Assembly (NCBI RefSeq): GCF_037975245.1
Contig: NC_092572.1
Location: 33,143,989-33,207,988, forward strand
DNA from: Apostichopus japonicus
Lineage: Eukaryota; Echinodermata; Holothuroidea; Aspidochirotida; Stichopodidae
Direction: 5' to 3'
Length of the DNA stretch: 64,000 bases
The stretch's first letter is position 1. Every line of letters starts with the position of its first letter. The position numbers were made by a program, and so were the translations under genes. Below, one piece after another: positions 1 to 11,185 of this stretch. The notes under the pieces are model-generated. The model was not told the origin of the DNA. It made no database searches and saw only the letters and a list, made by a program, of their open reading frames with translations.

Positions 1-1640
1 TAGTATATAAGTACATATATAGCTTCACCATTACTGTCTCCTGTGCGTTACTTACCAGTACGATCATCGCTTTGTATATATTTATCATCCAGAGTAGAAT
101 TTAAGTCTAGAATCATTTAATCATTTAAATAACAGAAGAAAATCACAAAAAAAAAATAACATACGGAAACAGGAATGAAGAACATCCAATTGTTAAGATG
201 GCGTCGTGTAGGTCATGTGATGTTCTAATATACGAACCTGGACGCTAAATAGATATCGGTAGGAATCAGTCTATATATTTAACCGGTTCCAAAGTTCATG
301 TTTTATTGTTTACACAATCAAAGACTGTATTTAATAATACAATTAATATCTGATATTTATGCCTTGTTTTTAAATTTCCTATGTATTTTGTCCTATGTGC
401 GTAATATGCCTGTAAAGTACGCAACTGTGTAGATAAAACTACAAGCGGCGATGGCCAACTCCGAACATGTCTTGAAAAGAAATCTACAGATTCGTATACG
501 AAAATGAAAACAACGTAAGACCACTGTTTATTAAACAGATATAGAAACAAGTAAAGAAATTATAAACAATTTGAAAGAAGAGAGTGTAGATATAATAGGC
601 TATAGAGCTGGATCCTAACAAGTAACGTTAGGATTTCAAGGGTCCGTGTTTCGAGTACCGTTCTAGAACCAAACAAAATTTTGCTATGTTCAAATTGATC
701 TTCCCGGTCCGTTCTCCGTTGTAATGAACGGAAGAACTCAGTTATATTTACAGCTTCAAGCAAAAATATATGTGTAAACTTGTGCATTCTGATGCATATT
801 AAGACTATAAAGCAGGTCCATATATAAGTAACCCTGAACAAAATGTTATACTAATACTTATGTGAAGTGAGAGGTGATCATACAACCGTAGCAAAGGTCC
901 ACATCTCACCCGGATGATTGCAACAATCCACCGAGATGAGGCCATGGCCCACATTTTATCCCTCCCCATCCCCTTGCGCACACAAAAAAGCTCACAACCG
1001 GGTCCCCTCTTTACAATGGTCACATATCCCATATTTTTATAGCCCCCAAATATGTTTCACTGTGCGCAATATGATTGTGAGGCCCCCAGACTGTGGCCAT
1101 GGTACGGTATATAATAACGATGAAACACATTTACCGTACACAATATTACGTACTTAGGCAGGCATACGCAGATATCCATACATCAACGACTCAAATAGAG
1201 ATGTTGTTTATATTAGATACGACAAGCTGGTAACACCTGACGCAGGTAACTTTGTCTAGAAGAGTCAATTACTGAATCAAAGGTAACTTGTTCAGAAAAA
1301 TCTCGTGCTATGCATAGTTTGCTACTATATGAAAAATCTGATCAGAAGCCGTACTATATACGCTGTGCTATAAACACAAGCAGCCTATCTAGTATCAACA
1401 TATCATGGCTATTATTTTTCGTTTGCCAATTTTTCTTTTCTTCAACCCGTTGCGTCCCCTAAGAGTGTTGAGGAGCGGGCTTTCCAATATCCCTACCCCC
1501 CTGGACACGCCAAAGCTTGTATCGAGTTTAAAGCAAGAATACACTTTCAAAGTGAGGAATTAAATTTCTCCCGATTTTTTTCTAAACCCTAGTGCATGAG
1601 TCTGATTGGGACATCAGCTGCACCATGATAAATACAGTAT
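1..1640. repeat. Segmental duplication, copy A (left end outside window)
   Basis: This segment reads in the same order as 3661-6070. Both begin with a TAGTATAT..GTACATATATAGCTTCAC stretch, then share the words TTACCAGTACGATCATCGC, TCATCCAGAGTAGAATTTAAG (in part), AAGACTGTATTT/AAGACTTTATTT, CTACAAGCGGCGATGGCCAAC, GACTATAAAGCAGGTCC and ATAGAGATGTTGTTTATA, and end near the CCCTAGTG..GTCT.ATTGGGAC stretch at about 1590-1620. Substitutions and small indels are frequent, so the duplication is old. Short ORFs here (for example on the minus strand at 296-550 and 560-841) have weakly related counterparts in the other copy but no recognisable protein family, and are best read as by-products of the repeat. 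Confidence 0.85.
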
Positions 1641-3660
1641 GCATGGATAAAAGTAACTAAATAAATTTATCATAAATCAATGTGTAATTATAAGTCAACA
1701 GAACCAGTCACTTTACCAACAGGTCTCTGGCTCGACAAAGATTACACCAAATGGAATCTCTCCTTATCTCTTATTAACTGTTTATCATTTACACAAAACA
1801 TCGACCTTTGAAGTAATCTAATATTAACTCGCCCTGAAAAAAATTAACTTTCTGTTTTGTTATCAATATTCATGATATCCTTTTAGAATGTCACCTACAG
1901 CTCCTCATTTTAGATGGCGGTCTTCACAATTATTGCCAGGTTCTCTCTTAATTGTTACAACGTTTATTCATTTGCATTTAAAGGCATTGAAGACTCTCCC
2001 AAACCGTGTGCCGCGCACTGTAAAAGTTAACTTTCCGTTGCTTGCAAGTGAAGTTTTCTGTTTGACGCTACAAAATGCAGACAGAAATGAAACGTGATAC
2101 CTTATTATCTTTAGCTGGATCTGAGATGTCCATCGCTGTATCGTGTGTACACTGTGCTGTGGGTATTGATCGCAGCTGTATGTACTGATTGTACACTAGT
2201 TTATAATTACCGACGGTATAGCAAGCTGTGTGTGTATTTTCAGGGATCGATGGTGGTGTGTAACACAACCTCATTTGAAGCTATAGGTCAGATTACCGGC
2301 ATTAGACGTTTCTTTTTGCGCGAGGCTTCCTACCCTATAAAGAAGCTGTTTAGGTTGATTTTTATGATTCTATCGATTCTAATCGAGAGTGACATCATAT
2401 AAAACTGTAGTTAAGGTTGATTGCAAAAAATTCTGTTTTCTTTTTTAAAAATGTCCAATTGGTCTTTAATGTGTGTTATGCAGCGATACAAAGCGCGCAC
2501 GTGACGAAACTTTTAACGTTGGGGATCATATCAAATTTGTTAATTATTCCCTCAGTAACCTTTATTTGATGAAGTTAGATAGCAAGATTACCCACTGTTA
2601 TCAATACACACTCTTGTGTATAGTATTATCCTACCAGGTTAAAAGTGTTAGCCTTAGTTAAACTGCTGATTTAAGCGGCACGACTGAGACTCGGGCAGAG
2701 GAAAATAATAGTAACGGTTCCTTTATAAGCTATATTAGTTTGAATCTCTCATGATTTATATTTTTCTGATAATTTCAGTAAAATAACATTTACCATGCAT
2801 CGTTCTGGTCACCCTGATAAAGCAAATATATCAGTCACGTGATAGCTATCACACAAAACAAAAAATCGTAAAAATCAGTTAAATTCTTAAACTTAATCTG
2901 TTTATTCTATTGCTTTATTATTCTTCCTAATTATTATTAGTTTGTAGAGTTTAAGAGTACTGTAATGTTTTGACGTGGTTTTACTTACAAGAACCACATT
3001 CCCACGGGTAAGCCTATTTTAACTTATTTAATGTTCCCTTTACTTCCCACATGTAGGCCTAACTATGTCATGTTCCATGAACTTCTCACTAGATTTATCT
3101 TAGGAAAACTGATCCAATGGTCCATATTCTTCCCACATGATTTACTCCATGTTCTATACGGATAGAAAGTAAGACAAATGCATCTCTCTCGTGCATAAAA
3201 TTGCAAGCTGAAAATAATCCTATACCTTGAGGAATATATAAAATGACTTCCGTCCAGATTCATTCATTTAAGTTGGACCTAAGCCTAAAGGTGTAAGGCC
3301 TGCTATGGAAGTATTACAATTCTACATTTCTGTTTTGACAGGACTCACTGTTAGCATATTTATGATCTGGTCTCACAGCAATAACGTGAAAGGATAACAC
3401 ATGTTCTGATTGGAAGAGATATGTTGTAGCTGCATGGATGGACTATTAAATAACCAGGATTTACATAATAAGAGTTTCACTAACATGAGCTTAACATTAT
3501 TCCCTTCAAATTAATGAAATATTACAATCGACACTGAAATATGATCATACAGACATGGATTATAAATCTTATAAATTGAAACTGCCTTGAAGACGCCATG
3601 TTTATATAGTAATCTGTTGTCATAAATTTAACATATAGCCTGTGTTATTTATGACGTGTT
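1641..3660. other. AT-rich spacer between the two duplicated segments
   Basis: About 2 kb of AT-rich sequence with only short ORFs of under 90 codons, none with a recognisable domain, codon pattern or convincing splice signals. No tandem repeat, RNA gene or transposon terminus could be recognised. It is probably intergenic or intronic DNA and forms the unique part of a roughly 3.66-kb offset between the duplicated blocks. Confidence 0.6.
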
Positions 3661-5040
3661 TAGTATATCAGTACATATATAGCTTCACACCATTACTGTC
3701 TGGCTGTGCGTTACTTACCAGTACGATCATCGCTTTGTAGATTTATCATCCAGAGTAGAATTTAAGTTAGGAATCCTTTAATCCTTAAATAACTGATGAA
3801 AATCACGAAGAAAGAACAATCGGAAACAGGAATGAAGAACATCCAATTGGCAAGATGGCGTCTTGTAGGTCATGTGACGTTCTAATATACGATCCTGGAC
3901 GCTAAATAGATATCGATAGGAATCAGTCTATAGTTTAACTGGTTTCAAAGTTCATGTTTTAAAGTTTACACAATCAAAGACTTTATTTGATAACCCATGT
4001 CATATCTGATAGTCATGCCTTGCTTTGTTTATTCTGTCATATCAGCCGTTCAAAGGTACCTACTGTACGTTGATGCATTGCTACGTCTATTAATACGCAA
4101 ACATTGTAAGTTTCCGATGTATTTCACCTCTAAAGTTCACAAACTGTGTAGATGAAACTACAAGCGGCGATGGCCAACCCCGAATATGTCTTGACAAGAA
4201 ATCTACATATTGGTTTACGAATATGAAACCAACGTAAGACCACTGTTTATTAAAAAATATGAAAACAAGTAAAGAAATTATACACAATTTGACAAAAGAG
4301 AGTGTAGATATGATGAGCTATATAGCGGGATTCTAACAAGTATATAAGGATTGTAAGGGTGCGTGTTTCGAGTGCAGTTCTAGAATCAAATCATATTTTT
4401 CTCTATCTAAATTGATCGTCCCGGTCAGTTCTCCGTTGTTGATTAATTCAGTAAGACAGGATTTCAATGAACGGAAGAACAAGTTATAGTCATCAACAAT
4501 GCCTCTAATATGAACGGGTTAGATGTTTTCAAATTATTGAATCATGTTAGAAAACTGAGGATATCATATATTTTTTTCATTTAAAGAACTTTATATGCTT
4601 CAGTTAGGCGACAATATGGTGCAGTAGCGCAATGGCATGCATATAATAACAAAGGTGTGTGTGTGGGGGGGGGGGGAAGGGGGTGGCTGGGTATAAATGA
4701 CTCCCTACTATTGGAGCCTGAACTTTTGTGATAGGTCCAGAGGCGGATGAAAGACTTTATAGATTAGGGGGCCTGAGCTGGATTATTAAAACCGGCTGCT
4801 ATATGAGATGGGAGTCTGGAGATCCTGGGAGTCTGGAGATCCTGAAAGATAAATATAAATTTAGACATAAACTTGTGCACTGTGCATATTCAGACTATAA
4901 AGCAGGTCCATATAAGTAACACTCAACGCAATGTTAATTAATAAATGATAACATAGTAGTAAGAGTGATTATACAACCGTATCAAGGGTCCAATTCTCAT
5001 CAGGATAATTGCTACAGTCCACCGACTAAACCATTTCCCA

Positions 5041-5190
5041 ACGACTGACGATCCGAGATGTGACCATGACCCACATGCACTCCCCACCCCCTAGCGCCTA
5101 GACTGACGAATCGAGGTGGGCCATGGCCCACATCCCCTGACTGACGATCCGAGATGGGGCCATGGCCTACGTGCCCTACTCCCCCCCCCC
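5041..5190 (+). repeat. Local triplication of a GACTGACGATCCGAG unit
   Basis: Three imperfect direct copies of a 40-60 bp unit starting GACTGACGA.TCGAG, each followed by a ..CCATGGCC(C/T)AC(A/G)T.CC stretch. Copy A of the segmental duplication has only one such unit (about 925-955), so the expansion happened after the larger duplication. It ends in a poly-C run at 5181-5190. Confidence 0.75.
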
Positions 5191-5439
5191 TTGCGCACTC
5201 CACTGTAGGAGCGTCGAGTGCCAGATCCGGTCCCGAGGACAAAACCGGGCCCCCTCTTTTCACTGGTCACATATCCCATATTTTTGTATAGCCCATCTAT
5301 ACTTCTTCCAGGCGCGCAATTTGATTACGAGGCCACCAGACTGCAAAATGATGCTATCATTACATCACGTCAACTCCTGTGTATACGACTATGCTTGCGT
5401 GTGTTATAAAACTCAGCAACTTTCAACATCATTTAGAGG

Positions 5440-5525
5440 AGGGGAAGGGAGAAAAGGGGAAGGAGAAGAGGGGAGTGGAAGGGGAGGGGAGTAGCAAGGG
5501 AGGGTAGGGGAGGGAGGAGGCACGT
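5440..5525 (+). repeat. Purine-only G-rich tract
   Basis: About 85 bases with almost no pyrimidine on the plus strand and many runs of three or four G separated by one to four bases. That spacing fits the formal definition of an intramolecular G-quadruplex motif. It has no counterpart in copy A of the duplication. Confidence 0.7.
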
Positions 5526-6099
5526 GTTCCCAATCTCCCAGTGGCTACGGTACTATATATATATATACTGTACACAATAATACGTATATAGACAGGCATA
5601 CTCAGGTATCTATATATCAGTGACTCAAATAGAGATGTTGTTTATAATAGAGACGACAAGCCGGTACCACGTGACGCAGGTAACTTTGTCTAGAAGAGTC
5701 AATTACTGAATCAAAGTTAACTTGTTCGATGAAATCTCGTTCTATGCTAAGCATGACTAATGATGAAAAACTTGAGGTAGATCACGCTGTATACTATAAA
5801 CACAAGCAGCCTATCCAGTATCATACATATCACGGATATTTATTTTCGTTGCCGATTTTCATTTTCCAAATCCCGGTTGCGTTTCGTAAAATGTTTGCGT
5901 GAGGGAAGGGGGGGGGGGGGTTTCTGTCTTAATTCAGCCCTCTGGATACGCCGAAGCTTATATCGAGTTTAAAGCAAAAACAAAAAACAGGTCAGAGAGA
6001 GGAATCAAATTTCTCCCGAATGTATTCTAAGCCCTAGTGAGTCTCATTGGGACTTTACTAAGCTGCACCAGTTTCACTTTTCATATATCTATTGTTACC

Positions 6100-6640
6100 C
6101 GATATTCATTATACAGCTAAAAAATACATTTAAGAGAGAAATTCCATTTACTGAAATGTATTTGAAATCCCCAGTAGGGTGCAGGGTGAAGCCCCGCAAG
6201 CTTTAGCATTTTGAGATATTCCTTACTTTGCTACTTCTTTGTTTCCCCCTTACCCTTATTTCAAACGTCCAATATGCAAATGTCTATAATATGGTGAATC
6301 GATTGACTGAGATATTGTTATCGTATTATAATCTTGGACATAATCTTAGCGATGTCACACTGCATTCGATGTCTGCCATCCCCCCCCCCCCATCCACCTC
6401 CTGGATTGAACCCTCTTCCGAAGCCCCTCTATAAGGACACAATGAAGAGGAATCGGTCACGTGGTTCACCAATAAACATTCCACAACAGGCAGGTTTTGA
6501 TCGTTCAGTTTTATTAGAAAAGTTTAAAACAGAAATAAATTCCGTTATCATATCATTTATCCACGTGTTCTCATTGGCTCATTCAGATTTTCTCTTAACT
6601 ATCGATCCTTAATGATACTCATTTCTCATCAAAAAATATA
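6100..6640. repeat. Member of a dispersed family shared with 12.05 and 20.85 kb
   Basis: From the poly-C run at 6380-6390 onward, the sequence CTCCTGGATTGAACCC.CTTCCGAAGCCCCT and the following GAC.ACAATGAA.AG segment match 12090-12240 and 20860-20960, which are themselves inside the second segmental duplication. The short ORFs here (6228-6434, 6334-6612) are proline-rich because of the C-run and have no recognisable function. Confidence 0.6.
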
Positions 6641-6689
6641 GTTTATTAGCATTATATTTTTGGGGTTTATCACCCTTTCTTGCTAACCC

Positions 6690-6990
6690 GGTTCGCCCTC
6701 GAAAATTCTTTTGGGGGACATCACCCTGCCTACACCCCTCTTCCCACCCCTCTGGCTACTCCACTACTTATAGTGAGTTTAAAGCACGAACGCACATGTC
6801 AGAGGAAGGAATTAAAATACTCCGGAATGTATTCTAAGCCCTGCTGGGAAGCCTGAGACCTGAGCTGATACATTTTCACGTTTCAGACATTAAATGTTCT
6901 CTGATATTCATTTGTATCGAAAATATTCTTTTTCCGAAAGGAATTCAGTCTCATTGGCGGTGTAAGGGCTTATGATGTTGAGTTATTTCT
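6690..6990. repeat. Third partial copy of the left segmental duplication
   Basis: The words GAGTTTAAAGCACGAACGCA, AGAGGAAGGAATTAAA, TGTATTCTAAGCCCT and the following GAGCTG recur here in the same order as at 1490-1640 and 5930-6070. Only the right-hand end of the duplicated block is present, placed in tandem immediately after copy B and the dispersed repeat at 6.1-6.6 kb. Confidence 0.7.
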
Positions 6991-7329
6991 TGCTGTTTTG
7001 TATAATGCTCTGATTTTCTAGGGGTACAAGGGGGACCCGTATGTACGCCCATATCTGATTGGGTGTATCAAGTCACAGATATTCCGATACAGTTGACAAT
7101 CACGGGTATCAAGACTTAGTGGCTTAGATTAGGCTCAGATACAAAATGAGTCAAAGAGGGAAATGTTTAGAATGGAATAGTTGAATGTAATTATAAATAA
7201 TGTACATAAATGACCATTATATGAGTTTTATAGCAAATTCATAGACAATAACACCTTAATGATAATTACCAATGACTGATATGTGTAAGATACAGCTTTG
7301 AAATGTTCAGTTCTTAATGTCTTAATGTT

Positions 7330-7560
7330 AGGTTAACCCTAACCCTAACTTACTTTAAGTGGTTTATATATATGTGGATATAAACATACTCTATTCTAAT
7401 ACTCTTTCTTTTGAATTAAGGTGTTCACTTATTCATGTCTTGGTTATAGGTTAACCCTAACCTTTACTTAGTTGTTTATATATGTGGATCAAAACATACT
7501 CTGTTATAATACTCTTTCTATTGAGTTAAGGTGATTGTTTGATATTTTATTATATACATG
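7330..7560 (+). repeat. Two-copy tandem duplication with CCCTAA words
   Basis: Two units offset by 118 bp. Each starts with AGGTTAACCCTAACC, followed by a TTATATATATGTGGAT..AAACATACTCT segment, then ACTCTTTCT.TTGA.TTAAGGTG. The first unit has two perfect CCCTAA repeats. These resemble telomeric repeat words, but the number is far too low to indicate a telomere. Confidence 0.85.
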
Positions 7561-7639
7561 TATATATTACCAGATACGTTATCTACTCTGCTTGTCTCTG
7601 ATTGGCTATCCGTTCCTGTTAATTAGTTAGATTACTCAC

Positions 7640-7890
7640 ATAGGCGTACGGGACCATTTCAGTTTGGGGGGCAGAACTTTTTGTGCCCGAAAGTTCCCGT
7701 GACACTATCTAAGCGGAGCGCCACCATCGGTTGGCGCGTAGCGTACAAGAAAATTTTTGGCACACAATGCCTCTCAGATTGCCGGAAAAGTTGCATCTAA
7801 ACATTCTTTATTTTATAATCTCACGTTTTAGAAATTTACACTTCCCCAAAAAAATGGTAAATTAGAAGAAGAAAAAATGGTAACATCACT
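7640..7890 (+). repeat. Hairpin-core dispersed repeat, copy 1
   Basis: Best conserved at 7703-7750, with the word CTAAGCGGAGCGCCACCA followed by TCGGTTGGCGCGTAGCGTAC. Within it GCGCCA and TGGCGC are inverted and separated by 8 bases, forming a potential hairpin. Downstream, the ATTGCCGGAAA word and the CATCACTTTGAAGGGG end are also found in copy 2 at 13.5-13.7 kb. Further copies lie on the other strand at 19.1, 19.7 and 20.4 kb. The left end carries the word ATAGGCGTACGGG, which recurs in rearranged form at other family members. It does not encode a recognisable protein. Confidence 0.8.
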
Positions 7891-8296
7891 TTGAAGGGGG
7901 AAAATGGGACAGTATATTTTTTAAGCTCCTATTTAGTTACCTTATTTATTATTTTAACACAGTACTCAGCTACCTCCAGAAAAACATACATTGTTCAACG
8001 ACACGTAGGCGGGATAATGTCGCTGTGTCGGGTGAGACTGCAATTTGTCTCACATAAAAGTATAAAATATAACAAAGAATACGATAAACCTGTACTTCTA
8101 GGCTTGTAGGCACCCCCCCCCCCCCCACCGTCCATGAACAAGAATACGTTTCTTATATACACTCATGTTGGGGATGTCCAGGTCAAGGGCGGCGGAAGCA
8201 CTTTTAATCTTGAGGGGGGGGGGGGGCACCGACATCAAAGGGTACTTTGCAGATATTCGATTGGACTGATGCAGCCTTATATTTAGTAACCCTTAT
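7891..8296. other. Spacer with two homopolymer runs beside the LINE 3' end
   Basis: Contains a poly-C run at 8113-8126 and a poly-G run at 8213-8226, the latter preceded by GGGCGGCGGAAGCACTTTTAATC, which resembles the variable heads of the local repeat families. The 72-codon ORF at 7891-8109 has no recognisable domain. Confidence 0.5.
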
Positions 8297-8390
8297 AACT
8301 TTTAATAATAATAATAACAGAGATTTATAATGCGCACATATCCACCCTACAGGGTGCTCAAGGCGCAACATGGAAAAAAGTCAAATAGAA

Positions 8391-8600
8391 CTACTGGAAA
8401 GCTTCACGCATAAGGTGAGTTTTAAGGTGTTTCTTGAAAGCTGCAATACTGGTGCATGACTTCAGTTCATATGGTAAAGTGTTCCAAAGGCGTGGGGCGG
8501 CAACCCTGAAAGACCTGTCACCCCACAAATGTTTAGACCTGTGTTCCTGGAGGTTAAGCGTGCTGCTTGAACGAAGATTCCGTGATGGAGAGTACAATTG
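8391..8600 (-). pseudogene. C-terminal tail of the LINE reverse transcriptase, frame-shifted
   Basis: A separate minus-strand frame of 68 codons overlapping the end of the endonuclease ORF. It contains RNLRSSS, FRVAAPRLWNTLPYELKS and AAFKKHLKTHL, the pattern found at the extreme C-terminus of CR1/L2/Rex-like reverse transcriptases. It is in a different frame from the upstream ORF. The boundary lies at about 8608-8612, where the upstream codons for LFQ run directly into codons that fit an ELLQ-type tail. This marks the internal deletion junction, and the absent core would be expected to be of the order of 1 kb. Confidence 0.85.
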
Positions 8601-10495
8601 GAGTAATTCTGAAACAAATTGTTGTCAGAAATGTGATCATTTATCCTAGATGAAACAACACGTTCAATAGTTTTTCCAAGGAATTTCAGGTTAGAGACAG
8701 GGCGATAATTTTTCAAGATCTCCCTGTCCAAACCGGCCTTTTTCAAGAGTGGACGAACGTATGCAATCTTCTGACTTTCTGGGAAACAACCTGAAGAGAG
8801 GGACGTGTTGACAATGTTAGTGATATAAGGGACAAATACATCGATACACTGCTTAATAACAGATGTTGGGACAGGATCAAGTTGACAAGATTTCGGAGCT
8901 GATTTCATGATAATCTTCTTGACCTCATGTTCAGTGGCAGGGTGGAAAACAGAGAGCAATTTAGTTGAGGTAACTATACAATGTTCCTGATGGTCTGAAA
9001 CAGGGGTAAATGCATTCCTGATCTTCTCAATTTTTTCCACAAAAAACTGTGAGAAACGGCCGGCCAAGGATTGATCAGAGACAGCTGACGGGAGTACAGG
9101 TTCATTCGATTTGTGTAAAAGTTTATCAATAAATCCAAATAGCCTCTTTTGGTCACCATAGCAATTTGTAACTTCATTGGAGTAATACTGAATTTTAGCT
9201 TGCTTGATAAGAGCAGCAACAATGTCATGTTGTTTGCAGTATTCCTGTCTGTGTATTTCAAGTTTGCCATTGTCTCTCCATTTACGTTCCAACTGGCGGC
9301 GTACTTTACGGGCAGCACGAATGTCATCATTGAACCAAGGTGATGTCGAGTTTAGCTTCTTAACAAATGTTTTCTTAGGTGCATGAACATCCATAACTTT
9401 TTGAAGTGTTTCTTCAAAAGCATTAACATAGTTATCAAGTTCGGTGTCAAAGTCCGGTAAAGCAGAAAGTTGTACGTCAACATCCTTACAAAATTGCAGA
9501 ATGTTAATATTCTTCAAGCGACGAGAAGAAACAGATACAGTTGGTGTTGGTGGTTTCTTTATGAACAAGGATGCAAAAATAGCGAAATGATCAGATAAAC
9601 CAGGATGAAGAGCAATGTCAGTAACAAGAGATTGGGCACTTTCACGAGTGATGAACAGGTCAAGGCAATGACCATTGCAGTGGGTAGGTCCAGTGATATG
9701 TTGGATAAACCCATACGAAGTGAGAAGATCAGTAAATTTGAGGGCATTACTATTAGACTCATCATCAACATGAATATGAAAATCTCCAGTCAGTATGAGT
9801 TCAGAAGGATGAAGCAGATAATCATTGATCAGATTTTCAAATTCTCCAAGAAAATTTGTGAAGTTGACATGTTGTCCAGAGATAGTCTTAATAGGGCGAT
9901 AAATTACAACAAGACGAACTGACAGAGAGTTGCATGTCAATTCACAGTGAAGAGATTCAAATGTTGAATAATCAAAGTGGATGTCAGTAACATTTATTGA
10001 TAGAGTGGACCTATACAGAAGCCCAACCCCACCTCCGGTTTTCACAGATCTCGGTATATGGTGAAAACTGAAACCAGATGGTGTACAAGCTCTCACTACA
10101 CTAATGTCATCGGGTTTAAACCATGTTTCGGTGATAGCAATCAAATCTAAGTCATTAGCTTGCACAAATTCATTGCACTTATTTCGTAGGGATCTAGCAT
10201 TTAGAGAACAAAACATAAGAGTTGGCTTCTTGTTAACTGGAGTGACAGCATTCTGCTGCTTACGGCGACCAGCTCTTACACCTCTATGTGTTTTACGTGA
10301 CGTGGGTTTCTGGCATAGGCCAATACCAAGTGAATTAATAATGTTCAGAACCCCAGGAGGCAGCTCAATATCATTAACAGAGTTAAGATCAAGCAACTGC
10401 TCCCTGTTATAGGCTTGTATGTCAACTTGTACAGCATTACATTGGTAACTCTCCAATACTGCACAGAGCAGGATGATTCCAATCAATACTCCCAT
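8462..10495 (-). pseudogene. LINE ORF2-like protein: endonuclease plus truncated reverse transcriptase
   Basis: An open frame of 677 codons. Residues about 94-310 are an endonuclease/exonuclease/phosphatase fold of the LINE type: SLNARSLRNK near 97, the catalytic-type glutamate in ITETW (121-125), GDFHIH at 237-242 (the usual GDFN-like aspartate block) and LSDH at 300-303. Residues about 580-630 match the opening of a LINE reverse transcriptase (RPLLKK, KNYRPVSNL, SRINDHISDNNLFQ). After that the frame reads through unrelated residues to the stop, because the deletion joins it out of frame to the C-terminal tail. The palm blocks with the catalytic aspartates are missing. Normally such a protein nicks target DNA and copies the element RNA in place; this one can at most nick. 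The N-terminus (GVLIGIILLCAVLES) is hydrophobic, and the true start is uncertain because the family start is unknown. Confidence 0.87.
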
Positions 10496-10600
10496 TGTCC
10501 GGATAACAAAGCAATTGTCCAGAGCACACTCAGTGAAAGAGCAACAGGAAATTATAGGCCACCAGGTCAGTCAAGGTTGGATGCACATGATGAATGAGGT

Positions 10601-10900
10601 ATCCTTGAAGGGTATAAGTACAGTACAGTTATTGTATTATCTTATTTGTGTAAACACATCACTCCATCAAGGCCCCCCCCCCCCCAAAGGAAAATATGCA
10701 TACTAGCACTGCAATATCCAATGCGCAAATTGGGAAAGAAAGAACAAGTTTTCTTTTGAGACAAAATGAGGTGAAATCATGCTAGTTGCTAATGTAGGAA
10801 TCTTCCGAATTAGAGTTTTTTCTTGTTAATATCTAAACAAATCTTTTCCATTCGAAAGAGCTTTGAGTTTGACCCACAGAAATTCATTAAAAGTCACGGG
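10601..10900. other. Spacer right of the LINE
   Basis: AT-rich sequence with a poly-C run at about 10673-10685. No coding, RNA or repeat feature could be recognised beyond that run. Confidence 0.5.
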
Positions 10901-11150
10901 CTTAGCCAGGATTTGCAAAGTTGTATGCACGACTAGAGCGTACTAGAAAATTTTTGGTTTTACAAAGCCCTCAGATGGCCGGAAACTGCCCTTCCCGAGT
11001 GTTCATTCTGGTTCCCTGGCCTCTTGCTAACTTGAGGCACCTCAATTTTTATGTAGAAAAAAGGCACATTTTTAACCTGAGGAAAAGTGGGGGGCACGTG
11101 CCCCCTGTGCCCCCCGGTTCCGCCGCCCTTGGTCCAGGTATACAATTGAC
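10900..11150 (+). repeat. Diverged relative of the hairpin-core repeat family
   Basis: Shares AGCCAGGATTTGCAAA, GAAAATTTTTGG, CTCAGATGGCCGGAAA and CCCTTCCCGAG in the same order as other family members, but the hairpin core itself is missing or unrecognisable. It ends in a GC-rich stretch (GGGGGGCACGTGCCCCC is a near palindrome) at about 11090-11130. Confidence 0.55.
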
Positions 11151-11185
11151 TAGTTAGAAAAAAATTAATTTCAAAAAGCGTGGTA

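Larger units (their letters stand above)
3661..6070. repeat. Segmental duplication, copy B, with insertions
   Basis: Direct-orientation copy of 1-1640. It is longer because it has gained about 370 bp around 4440-4860 (including a poly-G run at 4665-4676), a local triplication at 5041-5190 and a purine-rich tract at 5440-5525. Outside those insertions the order of shared words follows copy A closely, down to the conserved end CCCTAGTGAGTCTCATTGGG at 6031-6050. The ORFs at 4090-4287 (minus) and 5162-5494 (plus) fall inside this repeat and show no known domain. Confidence 0.85.
8297..10600 (-). mobile_element. Internally deleted CR1/L2-like LINE retrotransposon
   Basis: Minus-strand non-LTR retrotransposon. 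Its 3' end lies on the left: a (TTA)n tail at about 8305-8321, preceded in the element's sense by a GCGCCTTGAGCACCCTGTA segment typical of the short 3' UTR of CR1/L2-type LINEs. Inside is one long ORF with an apurinic-type endonuclease and the first reverse transcriptase blocks, followed directly by the C-terminal tail of the same type of protein in a different frame. The catalytic palm of the reverse transcriptase is absent, so this copy could not mobilise itself. The 5' end is not sharply visible; about 10600 is a guess. No target duplication was recognised. Confidence 0.88.

Noticed and set aside
7330-7350. Interstitial telomere repeat
   Set aside because: Only two perfect CCCTAA units in one copy and one or so in the second; far too few to claim a telomeric origin.
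9149-9922. Plus-strand ORFs of 64-105 codons within 8.9-10.6 kb
   Set aside because: They lie antisense to the LINE ORF and show no independent protein similarity.
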